DNA of 64,000 bases from Providencia sneebia DSM 19967 (lineage in GTDB: Bacteria > Pseudomonadota > Gammaproteobacteria > Enterobacterales > Enterobacteriaceae), in the NCBI RefSeq assembly GCF_000314895.2, contig NZ_CM001773.1, positions 3,781,372 to 3,845,371 of the forward strand, read 5' to 3'. Position numbers and translations under genes: made by a program. The notes under the pieces are model-generated. The model saw only the letters and a list, made by a program, of their open reading frames with translations, was not told the origin of the DNA and searched no databases. Shown piece after piece: positions 56,139 to 64,000 of the stretch. Position 1 is the stretch's first letter, and each line of letters begins with the position of its first letter.

Positions 56139-56726
56139 TTAATTTACACGGTAGCCACCATGTTGGCTGGCAAATAAATTGAATTTTCCCCATTCAATCA
56201 AAAGATTTTCCAACGTTTCGTTGCTCACTTTACACAAACCCGCTATTTCGGCAATGACGAATTGATTATCATTCACTAATTCAGGTGTGAATACTTCAGC
56301 TATCCAAGCACTTTCTTGAACAGTAATAAGCCAGCCATCATTTGTGGCAAACTTATGAACTGGGATCATGCCTTCTTTGGTACTTTCTTGAGATAACAGT
56401 TTTTCTTCATCACGTAGCGCCTGATGAAACGCCTCAATTTCTTCCTGCGAAGGCGTTGGTTCGACAAGCTGAGCTTCTTCTAGGTAGAGATAAATTTCTT
56501 CAGCACGAGCTGGTGTTAACTCACTTTTTAACCAAATAAGGTTAAAACAGTGATCATCTAGTAAGTCATCCGTGTCTAATCTATCCATAATTTGCAAAAT
56601 GCTCATCATGGCACTAACCTGATCTTCATTCATAAAAAAAGTTTCAGGCGCAGCATTATTTTGAATTTTATAGGGATAAACTGCTGTTGACGATAAATCA
56701 CCTGCAACAATAAATTCGTAGCTCAT
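56139..56726 (-). CDS. Protein of unknown function (195 aa)
   Basis: A soluble, acidic protein without signal peptide or membrane helix. The start at 56726 (MSYEFIVAGDL) lies 12 bases after AAAGAGG. Residues 70-115 are highly acidic and helical (ELTPARAEEIYLYLEEAQLVEPTPSQEEIEAF); the C-terminal third (IAEIAGLCKVSNETLENLLIEWGKFNLFA) looks like a small winged-helix or helical bundle. I do not recognise the family. It is a single gene between the Sel1-repeat gene and the repeats near metH. Confidence 0.75.
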   Translation of the reverse strand: MSYEFIVAGDLSSTAVYPYKIQNNAAPETFFMNEDQVSAMMSILQIMDRLDTDDLLDDHCFNLIWLKSELTPARAEEIYLYLEEAQLVEPTPSQEEIEAFHQALRDEEKLLSQESTKEGMIPVHKFATNDGWLITVQESAWIAEVFTPELVNDNQFVIAEIAGLCKVSNETLENLLIEWGKFNLFASQHGGYRVN

Positions 56727-57000
56727 TAGCTCAGCCTCTTTAAGTGTTATACCTTTAAGATGGAGACATAATACAAATAATTCAAGTTATACAGAAAACT
56801 ACACCTAAAAAGAGGTCAAAAAAACAAGCCTATTGATTAAATAATAATATCGTGTGATGAATACTGCACCACTTTGCCCCATCTAACTGAATCACCGTGA
56901 ATAGGCACATATAAAAGTGTTTAGCTCAGATAATTAAAAGCAACTAGCACAAACAATAACTCTCTTTAATTATCTACCATTGAAATAATTAAGATACATA

Positions 57001-57128
57001 ACCCATTGTATACACTAAATAATTCGGGTTGTCGCACGGCGGCAAATGAAGCTATCCCGAGGAGCATACAAAAGTATGTGACTCGGGTAGCTGAAAGCAG
57101 CCAACACAGCGACAGTGCGAAATATGAC
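57001..57128. repeat. Dispersed-type 128-bp repeat, copy 1
   Basis: First of two near-identical copies with a period of 156 bp. Inside is a strong stem, GCTATCCCGAG (57051-57061) with CTCGGGTAGC (57082-57091), capped by CATAC-AAAA-GTATG, and outer pairing TTGTCGC with GCGACAG. G/C-richer than its surroundings. It resembles structured intergenic repeats that I recall from other Enterobacterales. Confidence 0.85.
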
Positions 57129-57156
57129 TGGTATATCAAAACAAACAAGGCATACA

Positions 57157-57284
57157 ACCCATTGTATACACTAAATAATTCGGGTTGTCGCACGGCGGCA
57201 AATGAAGCTATCCCGAGGAGCATACAAAAGTATGTGACTCGGGTAGCTGAAAGCAGCCAACACAGCGACAGCGCGAAGTATGAC
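57157..57284. repeat. Dispersed-type 128-bp repeat, copy 2
   Basis: Second copy, in the same orientation, 28 bp after the first, differing at only two positions near its right end (gtgcgaaatatg versus gcgcgaagtatg). It ends 16 bp from the metH stop codon, so metH mRNA would carry both copies in its 3' region. Confidence 0.85.
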
Positions 57285-57300
57285 GTGTATACGGGTATAC

Positions 57301-60300
57301 CTAGTCTTCGGGATCATACCCAAGATTAGGCGCTAACCATCGTTCTAACTCATTGACAGACATACCCTTACGCAATGCATAATCTTCTACTTGATCCCGC
57401 TGCAACTGAGCTACTGCAAAATATTTACTATCAGGGTGACTAAAATACCAACCGGATACCGAAGCACCTGGCCACATAGCGTAAGAACTTGTAAGCTGCA
57501 TGCCTATTTGGTTTTCAACATCTAATAGCTGCCAAATCTTCGCTTTTTCAGTGTGATCTGGACAGGCTGGGTAACCAGGTGCTGGACGAATACCCTGATA
57601 ATTTTCACGAATTAGCTCATCATTTGACAAATCTTCATCGGCGCTATAACCCCAATACTCTTTTCTCACTTGCTGATGCAAATATTCGGCAAAAGCTTCT
57701 GCTAATCGGTCTGCTAAAGCTTTTAACATAATTTTATTATAATCATCATGTGCTTGTTCATATTCGTCGGCTAAGGCATCCTCTTCTAATCCTCCAGTCA
57801 CCGCGAATGCACCGATATAATCTTGCAAGCCACTCTCTTTAGGTGCCACAAAATCAGACAAACAATAGTTTGGAAACTCTTTTTTCTCCGTTTGCTGGCG
57901 CAGATTTAATGCCACTGTTTTGACTGTATCTCTTGTTGAAGAAGCATAAATTTCAATATCATCACCAACACGATTTGTAGGAAATAACCCAAATACTCCT
58001 CTTGGTGTAAGTGATTTATTTTTTGCTAGCTTATCCAGCATTTCATTGGCATCGCATAATAATTTACGCGCTTCTTCCCCAATAATTTCATCTTCTAAAA
58101 TACGCGGGTATTTTCCTGCCAAAGACCAAGTCATAAAGAAAGGTGTCCAATCTATATAATGACGAAGCGTATCAATTGAAGCTTTAACTTCTTTCACACC
58201 AATAAAACGAGGCACTACTGGCTGATAATTTTGCCAATCAATTTTTACCGCATTTGACCGAGCAGCTTCTAATGAAACGGGTGGCGTTTTTGGTCTTCTA
58301 CGGCCATGTTGTTCGCGCACGACCTCATATTCACGGCGAGTACGCTCGACAAAAGCCTCTTTTTGCGTGGCTGATAACAAGGCAGAGACAACACCAACCG
58401 TTCTTGAAGCATTCTGAACATAGGTTACTGAATGGCTATAATTTGGTTCGATTTTCACTGCTGTATGTGCTTTTGACGTTGTTGCTCCACCGATCATCAA
58501 AGGAAGTGTAAATCCTTGGCGCTCCATCTCTTTAGCAACATGCACCATTTCATCTAATGACGGTGTAATTAGCCCAGATAACCCAATAATATCAACATGT
58601 TGTTCTCTTGCAGTTTTTAAAATTGTCTCACAAGGCACCATCACGCCTAAATCAATAATTTCATAATTATTGCATTGCAAAACAACGCCTACGATATTTT
58701 TACCAATATCGTGAACATCACCCTTCACAGTTGCTAATAAAATTTTACCTGCACTACTGCCCGACTGTTTTAGCTCCTGAATATAAGGTTCTAAATATGC
58801 AACAGCTTGTTTCATCACTCGTGCTGATTTTACAACTTGAGGTAAAAACATTTTCCCTTCCCCAAAGAGATCGCCAACCACATTCATGCCATTCATCAGT
58901 GGCCCTTCAATCACCTCAATGGGGCTAGTTGCGCGTTGCCTTGCTTCCTCAGTATCTTCAGTAATAAATTCAGTAATCCCTTTCACCAAGGCATATTCTA
59001 AGCGTTTTTCAACTTCCCAAGAGCGCCACTCTGCTTGCTGAACTTGTTGCTCACCACTACTGGTTGCGCGGTATTTTTCTGCTAATTCTAATAAACGCTC
59101 AGTGCTATCTTCTCGGCGATTTAAAATAACATCTTCAACAGCATCTTTAAGTTCTGCCGGAAGATCATCATAGATGGCAAGTTGGCCCGCATTAACGATC
59201 CCCATATCCATACCATTACGGATCGCATAATAAAGAAAGACGGCGTGAATAGCCTCACGGACAGGATCATTCCCTCTAAATGAAAACGAGACATTAGATA
59301 CGCCACCGGAAATCATTGCATGAGGAAGTTGTTCTTTGATGTCTTTACAGACTTCAATAAAATCAACAGCATAATTGTTATGTTCTTCAATTCCAGTTGC
59401 AACAGCAAAAATATTTGGGTCAAAAATAATATCTTCTGGTGGAAAATGGACGGTTTTCGTTAATATTTGGTAAGCACGTCGACAAATTTCTATTTTTCGT
59501 TCACGCGTATCAGCTTGGCCTGCTTCATCAAAAGCCATAACCACCATGGCTGCACCATATTTACGTACTAATTTTGCATGTCCGATAAAAGCCGCCTCTC
59601 CCTCTTTCATCGAAATAGAATTCACAATCCCTTTACCTTGAATACATTTAAGCCCTTTTTCAATAACCGCCCATTTTGAAGAGTCGATCATAATAGGCAC
59701 ACGGGCAATATCAGGCTCACCTGCAATTAGATTTAGAAAACGCACCATCGCAGCTTCTGCATCCAACATGCCTTCATCCATGTTGATGTCAATAATTTGC
59801 GCACCATTTTCAACTTGTTGACGAGCAACATCTAACGCTTCTTGGTAATTGCCTTCTTTAATCAAACGTTTGAATTTTGCTGAACCCGTTACATTCGTCC
59901 GCTCACCAACGTTAACAAATAAAGATGTTTTACCAATATTTAGTGGCTCTAAACCTGAAAGCCGACACTCAACAGGCTGTTTCGGCAAAATACGCGGGGC
60001 TATTCCCTTAACAGCTTCAGCCATCTTTTTGATATGTAACGGTGTTGTTCCACAACAACCACCAACAATATTTAAGAAACCAGCTTGTGCCCACTCACGA
60101 ATTTGCCCTGCCATATTTTGTGCATCAAGATCATATTCACCAAAAGCATTCGGTAGACCTGCGTTTGGATGAGCACTCACATAGCACTCAGCAATCCTTG
60201 ATAATTCAGAAACATACTGCCTTAGTTCATCAGGCCCAAGCGCGCAGTTCAGACCAAAAGAGAGAGGTTGAGCATGACGCAATGAATTATAAAAAGCTTC

Positions 60301-60984
60301 TGTTGTTTGCCCTGATAATGTACGGCCGGATGCATCCGTGATCGTGCCTGAAATCATAATTGGCAACGTGATCCCCAATGCTTCAAATTCTGTTTCTACA
60401 GCGAAAATGGCCGCTTTTGCATTCAATGTATCAAAAATGGTTTCGATCATGATGAGATCAACACCACCTTTGATCAACGCTCTCGTTGATTCACGATAAG
60501 CATCCACTAACTGATCAAAACTGATATTACGAAAAGCGGGATCATTTACATCAGGAGAGATTGACGCCGTACGGTTGGTTGGCCCTAAAACACCGGCAAC
60601 ATAGCGCGGCTTCTCTGGTGTTTTTCGTGTCCATTCATCTGCACATTCACGAGCAATGCGCGCAGCAGCTTCATTAATTTCCGCAGATAACGATTCCATT
60701 TTGTAATCTGCCATTGCAATACTGGTTGAGTTAAATGTATTTGTCTCAACAATATCTGCACCCGCGTCAAAATATTGGTTATGGATCTCACGGATAATAT
60801 CTGGTTGAGTCAGAACCAGAAGATCATTATTGCCCTTTACGTCACTCGTCCAGTCAATAAAACGCTCTCCTCGGAATTGCTCCTCAGTGAGTTTATATTT
60901 TTGGATCATGGTTCCCATAGCGCCGTCTAATACTAAGATCCGTTTTTGTAATTCATGTTCTAACTGACTAATTTTACTGGACAC
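57301..60984 (-). CDS. metH: Cobalamin-dependent methionine synthase
   Basis: A 1227-residue four-module enzyme, equal in length to E. coli MetH, that methylates homocysteine from 5-methyltetrahydrofolate. Modules in order: homocysteine domain (1-325, zinc Cys in GGCCGTTP), folate domain (about 350-610, [11 protein letters not shown]), B12 cap and binding domains (650-895, His ligand in DVHDIGKNI, and [12 protein letters not shown]) and the SAM-dependent reactivation domain (900-1227, with [12 protein letters not shown]). GTG start at 60984 with GGGAGG before it, as E. coli also uses GTG. Divergent from iclR as in E. coli. Confidence 0.98.
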   Translation of the reverse strand: MSSKISQLEHELQKRILVLDGAMGTMIQKYKLTEEQFRGERFIDWTSDVKGNNDLLVLTQPDIIREIHNQYFDAGADIVETNTFNSTSIAMADYKMESLSAEINEAAARIARECADEWTRKTPEKPRYVAGVLGPTNRTASISPDVNDPAFRNISFDQLVDAYRESTRALIKGGVDLIMIETIFDTLNAKAAIFAVETEFEALGITLPIMISGTITDASGRTLSGQTTEAFYNSLRHAQPLSFGLNCALGPDELRQYVSELSRIAECYVSAHPNAGLPNAFGEYDLDAQNMAGQIREWAQAGFLNIVGGCCGTTPLHIKKMAEAVKGIAPRILPKQPVECRLSGLEPLNIGKTSLFVNVGERTNVTGSAKFKRLIKEGNYQEALDVARQQVENGAQIIDINMDEGMLDAEAAMVRFLNLIAGEPDIARVPIMIDSSKWAVIEKGLKCIQGKGIVNSISMKEGEAAFIGHAKLVRKYGAAMVVMAFDEAGQADTRERKIEICRRAYQILTKTVHFPPEDIIFDPNIFAVATGIEEHNNYAVDFIEVCKDIKEQLPHAMISGGVSNVSFSFRGNDPVREAIHAVFLYYAIRNGMDMGIVNAGQLAIYDDLPAELKDAVEDVILNRREDSTERLLELAEKYRATSSGEQQVQQAEWRSWEVEKRLEYALVKGITEFITEDTEEARQRATSPIEVIEGPLMNGMNVVGDLFGEGKMFLPQVVKSARVMKQAVAYLEPYIQELKQSGSSAGKILLATVKGDVHDIGKNIVGVVLQCNNYEIIDLGVMVPCETILKTAREQHVDIIGLSGLITPSLDEMVHVAKEMERQGFTLPLMIGGATTSKAHTAVKIEPNYSHSVTYVQNASRTVGVVSALLSATQKEAFVERTRREYEVVREQHGRRRPKTPPVSLEAARSNAVKIDWQNYQPVVPRFIGVKEVKASIDTLRHYIDWTPFFMTWSLAGKYPRILEDEIIGEEARKLLCDANEMLDKLAKNKSLTPRGVFGLFPTNRVGDDIEIYASSTRDTVKTVALNLRQQTEKKEFPNYCLSDFVAPKESGLQDYIGAFAVTGGLEEDALADEYEQAHDDYNKIMLKALADRLAEAFAEYLHQQVRKEYWGYSADEDLSNDELIRENYQGIRPAPGYPACPDHTEKAKIWQLLDVENQIGMQLTSSYAMWPGASVSGWYFSHPDSKYFAVAQLQRDQVEDYALRKGMSVNELERWLAPNLGYDPED

Positions 60985-61272
60985 TCTTTAACGCCTCCCA
61001 AAAATAACCATCATCAACCGACTCAACATTGCTTGAGCTACATATCAATGATATGAACAGTTTTCTTCCCTTTGCGGCAAATTATGATACGGGCAAGATA
61101 TAAGTGAAATTAACATTCATTTATCCTACCACAATTTTATTATGGGAAATTCAGCCAAATGATGAGAGTTTTTCAGGTTGTTAAAGATCGAGTTTTTAGC
61201 TGATCAGATGAGTATTTTGGGAGGAAATCATCCATAATAGAAACAAAAGTTGATTCCATCAGGAGAGATTTA
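60985..61272. promoter_or_regulatory. metH-iclR divergent promoter region
   Basis: 288 bp. TGAACAGTTTTCT at 61054-61066 matches the MetR consensus TGAA-N5-TTCA at seven of eight positions and could serve metH, as MetR does in E. coli; this is a weak call. AGGAGAG precedes the iclR start. Confidence 0.35.
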
Positions 61273-62103
61273 ATGGCGACTGCATCAATGAGTAAAAAAA
61301 TAAAAAAGGCAAAGGGACCTGCAAGTGGTACTCCTGCGGCAGGACAAGTCCAGTCATTAAGTCGGGGACTGACACTTTTGGAATATATTTCTGAATCAAC
61401 GGGAGGCATTACATTAACCGATCTGGCACTACAAGCGGGCTTGCCGAATTCAACGACTCACCGTTTACTGATGACATTAGAGCAACATGGTTTTGTTCGC
61501 CAAACAGGTGATCTTGGTTTATGGGTAATTGCTTCAAACGCATTTATTATTGGCAGTAGCTTTTTAGAAAGCCGCAACTTGCTGGCGTTAGTTCACCCAA
61601 TTTTACGTCGTCTAATGGAAGAATCTGGGGAAACCGTCAACCTCGCTATTCTCGACTATGCAGAATTTGATGCTGTGATCGTCGATCAAGTGCAATGTAA
61701 TGCATTAATGCGCATGTCTGCTCCCATTGGTGGCAAACTCCCATTACATGCATCTGGTGCAGGTAAAGCATTCATTGCCAATTTACCAGAAGAACAACTT
61801 ATCCCACTGCTGAGCAAAAAAGGGTTACATGCTTACACGCCACATACTTTAACCAACCCATCCGCTTTAAAAGAGAACTTACAACAAGCTAAAAAACAAG
61901 GATTTTCTTATGATGATGAGGAGCATGCCTTAGGCTTAAGGTGTATTGGTGCGTGTATTTATGATGAACATAAAGAAGCATTCGCGGCAATTTCAATCTC
62001 AGGGCCACTTTCTCGTGTAACAGATGATCGTATTACTGAATTAGGCGCAATGGTGATCAAAGCAGCAAAAGAGATCAGCCGTGAATATGGTGCGATCCGT
62101 TAA
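61273..62103 (+). CDS. iclR: IclR, repressor of the glyoxylate shunt operon
   Basis: A 276-residue IclR-family repressor: a winged helix at residues 25-90 (QSLSRGLTLLEYISES, AGLPNSTTHRLLMTLEQHGFV) and a GAF-type effector domain (about 105-270, HPILRRLMEESGETVNLAIL, MRMSAPIGGKLPLHASGAGKAF, DDEEHALGLRCIGACIYDEHKEAFAAISISGP in parts). It is near-identical in layout to E. coli IclR, which represses aceBAK and answers to glyoxylate and pyruvate. The aceBAK genes are not next to it in the visible sequence; downstream comes amiD instead. Confidence 0.95.
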   Translation: MATASMSKKIKKAKGPASGTPAAGQVQSLSRGLTLLEYISESTGGITLTDLALQAGLPNSTTHRLLMTLEQHGFVRQTGDLGLWVIASNAFIIGSSFLESRNLLALVHPILRRLMEESGETVNLAILDYAEFDAVIVDQVQCNALMRMSAPIGGKLPLHASGAGKAFIANLPEEQLIPLLSKKGLHAYTPHTLTNPSALKENLQQAKKQGFSYDDEEHALGLRCIGACIYDEHKEAFAAISISGPLSRVTDDRITELGAMVIKAAKEISREYGAIR

Positions 62104-62114
62104 TTCAAAGAGTT

Positions 62115-62140
62115 ATGGCAGTGGATCACCCCACTGCCAT
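62115..62140. terminator. Hairpin between iclR and amiD
   Basis: Perfect 10-bp arms ATGGCAGTGG (62115-62124) and CCACTGCCAT (62131-62140) between convergent genes; no clear U-run. Confidence 0.65.
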
Positions 62141-62157
62141 TGAATGTTGCTATCACA

Positions 62158-63030
62158 TTATAGAGCCAATAGCTTTGGAGATTGATTCAATTTCAAAAAG
62201 CTCGACATGTTGCGATATTTCTCGATTAATGCGAATGCTATTGCTTCTGTTTCCGCATCCGGTAAGCCATCAATATTACGTGGTCTAAAATGCATTTGGA
62301 ACGCACTAATGGTTTTTTGAGTTTCTTCATCAAGTTCCCCTGAAAGTGGGATCTCCGTATAACCATAGAACTTTAATGCTTTTTGTAATTTTAAGAGATC
62401 ACTCGATTCATCAATAGTTCGGCCAGAAAGATACTTTGTCACTGTCGCTGCATCAGGCCATGCACCAATTCCATGTTGAGACAATCTTTCCCATGGAAAT
62501 GCCTTGCCCGGATCTTCTTTACGTAACGGCGCAATATCGCTATGACCAATAATATTTTCAGCCGGAATATTATAACGCTGCATAATATCCTTAATCAGCG
62601 GTATCAAAGCTACAATTTGTGATTCATTAAATTCAGGCCAAGTTTTATTACCTTGTTCGTCAAGTTGGTAACCCGGATTAACTATCTCAATACCGATCGA
62701 GCTATTATTTAAGTTTCGGTGATATAACCAATGGCTGTGACCTGCATGCCAAGCTTTAAGTTCTTCTGGAACCAGCTGTAAAACAATAGGTTGATCACTT
62801 TTTTGCTCAGGTTCGCTTGTGACCAAATAATGGGAACTCACTTGGCCTTGAGTGAGTAAATGAAGAGAATAATCATCATCCGCAACAGTATAGTGCAAAA
62901 TAACATATTGAATTCTTTCACTTGTATTTTTAGATGGCTGACTTGAGTCAACGTAATATCCTGGACGGGAAGAAAGTGTCGAACACCCTGACAATAATAA
63001 TAAAGCCAATATACCGATAATCCGAAACAT
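62158..63030 (-). CDS. amiD: N-acetylmuramoyl-L-alanine amidase AmiD, lipoprotein
   Basis: A 290-residue outer-membrane lipoprotein (lipobox LLSGC, Cys16) of the amidase_2 family with a C-terminal peptidoglycan-binding domain (about 215-275, SDLLKLQKALKFYGYTE). Zinc ligands His46 (ILHYTV), His163 (IIGHSDIAP) and Asp173 (KEDPGKAFPW) are in place. It cleaves the amide bond between MurNAc (or anhydro-MurNAc) and the stem peptide for wall turnover. A second wall-enzyme gene lies 211 bp upstream on the same strand. Confidence 0.94.
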   Translation of the reverse strand: MFRIIGILALLLLSGCSTLSSRPGYYVDSSQPSKNTSERIQYVILHYTVADDDYSLHLLTQGQVSSHYLVTSEPEQKSDQPIVLQLVPEELKAWHAGHSHWLYHRNLNNSSIGIEIVNPGYQLDEQGNKTWPEFNESQIVALIPLIKDIMQRYNIPAENIIGHSDIAPLRKEDPGKAFPWERLSQHGIGAWPDAATVTKYLSGRTIDESSDLLKLQKALKFYGYTEIPLSGELDEETQKTISAFQMHFRPRNIDGLPDAETEAIAFALIEKYRNMSSFLKLNQSPKLLAL

Positions 63031-63241
63031 ACATAAATACCCTATTTGTTTTGCTAATAACCTATCAAAACATAGTGTAAAAATTAACTCTGTAAAAAAA
63101 CGTCTGACTTTATATCTATAACAATTTTATCTCTGTTTTTTCATTCTTTTAATGATTATTAAAGAATAAAACATTGATAAATTTAAATACTACAACTCAA
63201 AGAACGACCAAAATAATCACAGCAAGTTAACGTGATGAAAA

Positions 63242-64000
63242 CTATCTTGACCTTAAAACAATAATACCGGGTTTCCCCTTTAAATAATTATTTAGTTCAA
63301 TATCAACAACTTTCAAATTACGCTTTAAAGATGATGCATTTCTAAAATAGATTTGACCATTTTGCCAGATAGCAATACCAACATGGCTAACATCCAATCC
63401 AGAATTGGGGGAATAAATGCCAATATAATCCCCAGTTTGAATCTGATTTAATACGTTTTTATCAATATTTCTCGTGGGAATATAATGAATAACACGATTT
63501 TTAATCGGCACAGTAGCCAGCAGTGGCTTTCCATTTTGTCCTAAATTAAGGTGTTTACTTATTTCGACAGAATTGTGGCTGATCTCTTGGGTTACATCTG
63601 AAATTAAATTATCAGGGCGTGCAGACCAATCAGTAAAAAAATGATGTCGATTGATATACGATATATTCTCATCAGAATAACGAACTTGTTTCAGATTTTG
63701 CAAAAAATCTTCGTAATTATCTGAGCGTTTGAGCGCTTCCGTATATTCAATAAACGTCATACAATCCAGCGCTTTTAGGTTTACAACTAAATTTTCTTGA
63801 TTTGCTGACACCATATTAAGCGTTTTATTATTATAAGGTGTCCCTAAAAAATATTCTGTAATCACCTTAGTGCGTTGCTGCGCTGCTAATCCTTTTGTTT
63901 TCTGCTGAATATCATTCAATATCGTTAAAGAACCGGATTCCAACACAGTCTCAGAATAAGAACTATAAGTCGATAATAATAGAATAATAACAATCGCCTG
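63242..64000 (-). CDS. DUF1460 family NlpC/P60-like amidase (5' end beyond window)
   Basis: At least 252 codons are visible; the frame continues to the right edge, where residues reading IVIILLLSTYSSYS look like the end of a signal peptide, so the start lies beyond 64000. The body has the family's catalytic Cys region LDCMTFIEYTEAL and His in DVSHVGIAIW, with GTPY and TGDYIGIY motifs. DUF1460 members are papain-like peptidoglycan amidases/peptidases. The neighbour amiD makes a joint role in wall turnover likely. A GTG at 63946 is in frame but would leave out the signal peptide. Confidence 0.85.
   Translation of the reverse strand, partial: QAIVIILLLSTYSSYSETVLESGSLTILNDIQQKTKGLAAQQRTKVITEYFLGTPYNNKTLNMVSANQENLVVNLKALDCMTFIEYTEALKRSDNYEDFLQNLKQVRYSDENISYINRHHFFTDWSARPDNLISDVTQEISHNSVEISKHLNLGQNGKPLLATVPIKNRVIHYIPTRNIDKNVLNQIQTGDYIGIYSPNSGLDVSHVGIAIWQNGQIYFRNASSLKRNLKVVDIELNNYLKGKPGIIVLRSR

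Noticed and set aside
56966..57329. Open frames of 85 and 107 codons across the tandem repeats
   Set aside because: They arise because the repeat unit happens to be open in those frames; the same peptide is repeated twice and nothing indicates translation.

Overview
The window is chromosomal DNA from a member of the Enterobacterales, most likely Providencia or a close Morganellaceae relative. Three things point there: AT-rich DNA with very AT-rich spacers, core genes that read as close homologues of E. coli proteins (MetH, LysC, Pgi, PlsB, LexA, Zur, DcuC, GntRKU, IclR, AmiD), and an MR/P-type fimbrial operon of the kind known from Proteus and Providencia. The order iclR/metH - lysC/pgi - ubiC-ubiA/plsB/dgkA-lexA/zur follows the E. 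coli 91-92 min region, with several genes missing between (for example no dinF or yjbJ between lexA and zur). The genus call is inference.

Layout. 1-8.4 kb: 5' part of an ornithine decarboxylase gene, ynaI-type MscS channel, a YafY/WYL regulator broken by an in-frame TAG, a glutathione transferase, a DoxX protein divergent from an AraC regulator, and a CPA1 Na+/H+ antiporter. 7.9-13.4 kb: soxR divergent from a mexGHI-like operon (DoxX protein, membrane fusion protein, RND pump) with a near-perfect SoxR box in a 19-bp-spacer promoter, ending in an unreported-looking 50-codon ORF joined by TAATG. 13.5-20 kb: a frameshifted lone arnT, metY with a MetR-type site, dcuC, recX, and a 60-aa orphan followed by a long hairpin. 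20.6-25.4 kb: Bax, then an MBOAT acyltransferase with two SGNH proteins, probably a peptidoglycan O-acetylation locus. 25.5-28.6 kb: gntR, gntK-gntU with paired GntR operators.

28.7-35.4 kb is the most interesting region. It is a tightly coupled operon of a Tat-type periplasmic binding protein, a FecCD-type permease (interrupted by an early TAA), an ATPase, a SAM methyltransferase and ModD, followed by a TonB-dependent receptor. I find ModE-like operators (9-6-9 bp) both ahead of the operon and ahead of the receptor gene, so it looks like a molybdenum- or tungsten-responsive, TonB-driven uptake system of MolABC type.

35.8-44.9 kb is an AT-rich fimbrial island: a membrane-bound MarT/CadC-like regulator and a FidL-like partner face a seven-gene MR/P-like operon (pilin, usher, chaperone, three minor subunits, and a tip adhesin carrying the HxH...H zinc-ligand pattern of MrpH), preceded by 1.1 kb of non-coding DNA. 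44.9-64 kb is core: zur, lexA (two SOS boxes), dgkA, plsB, ubiCA, pgi, lysC, a Sel1-repeat protein, an unknown protein, a tandem pair of a 128-bp dispersed repeat, metH, iclR, amiD and the 3' part of a DUF1460 gene that runs off the right end.

Three genes (yafY-like, arnT-like, FecCD permease) are each broken by a single base change, which means either real gene decay or sequence errors; each is reported separately.
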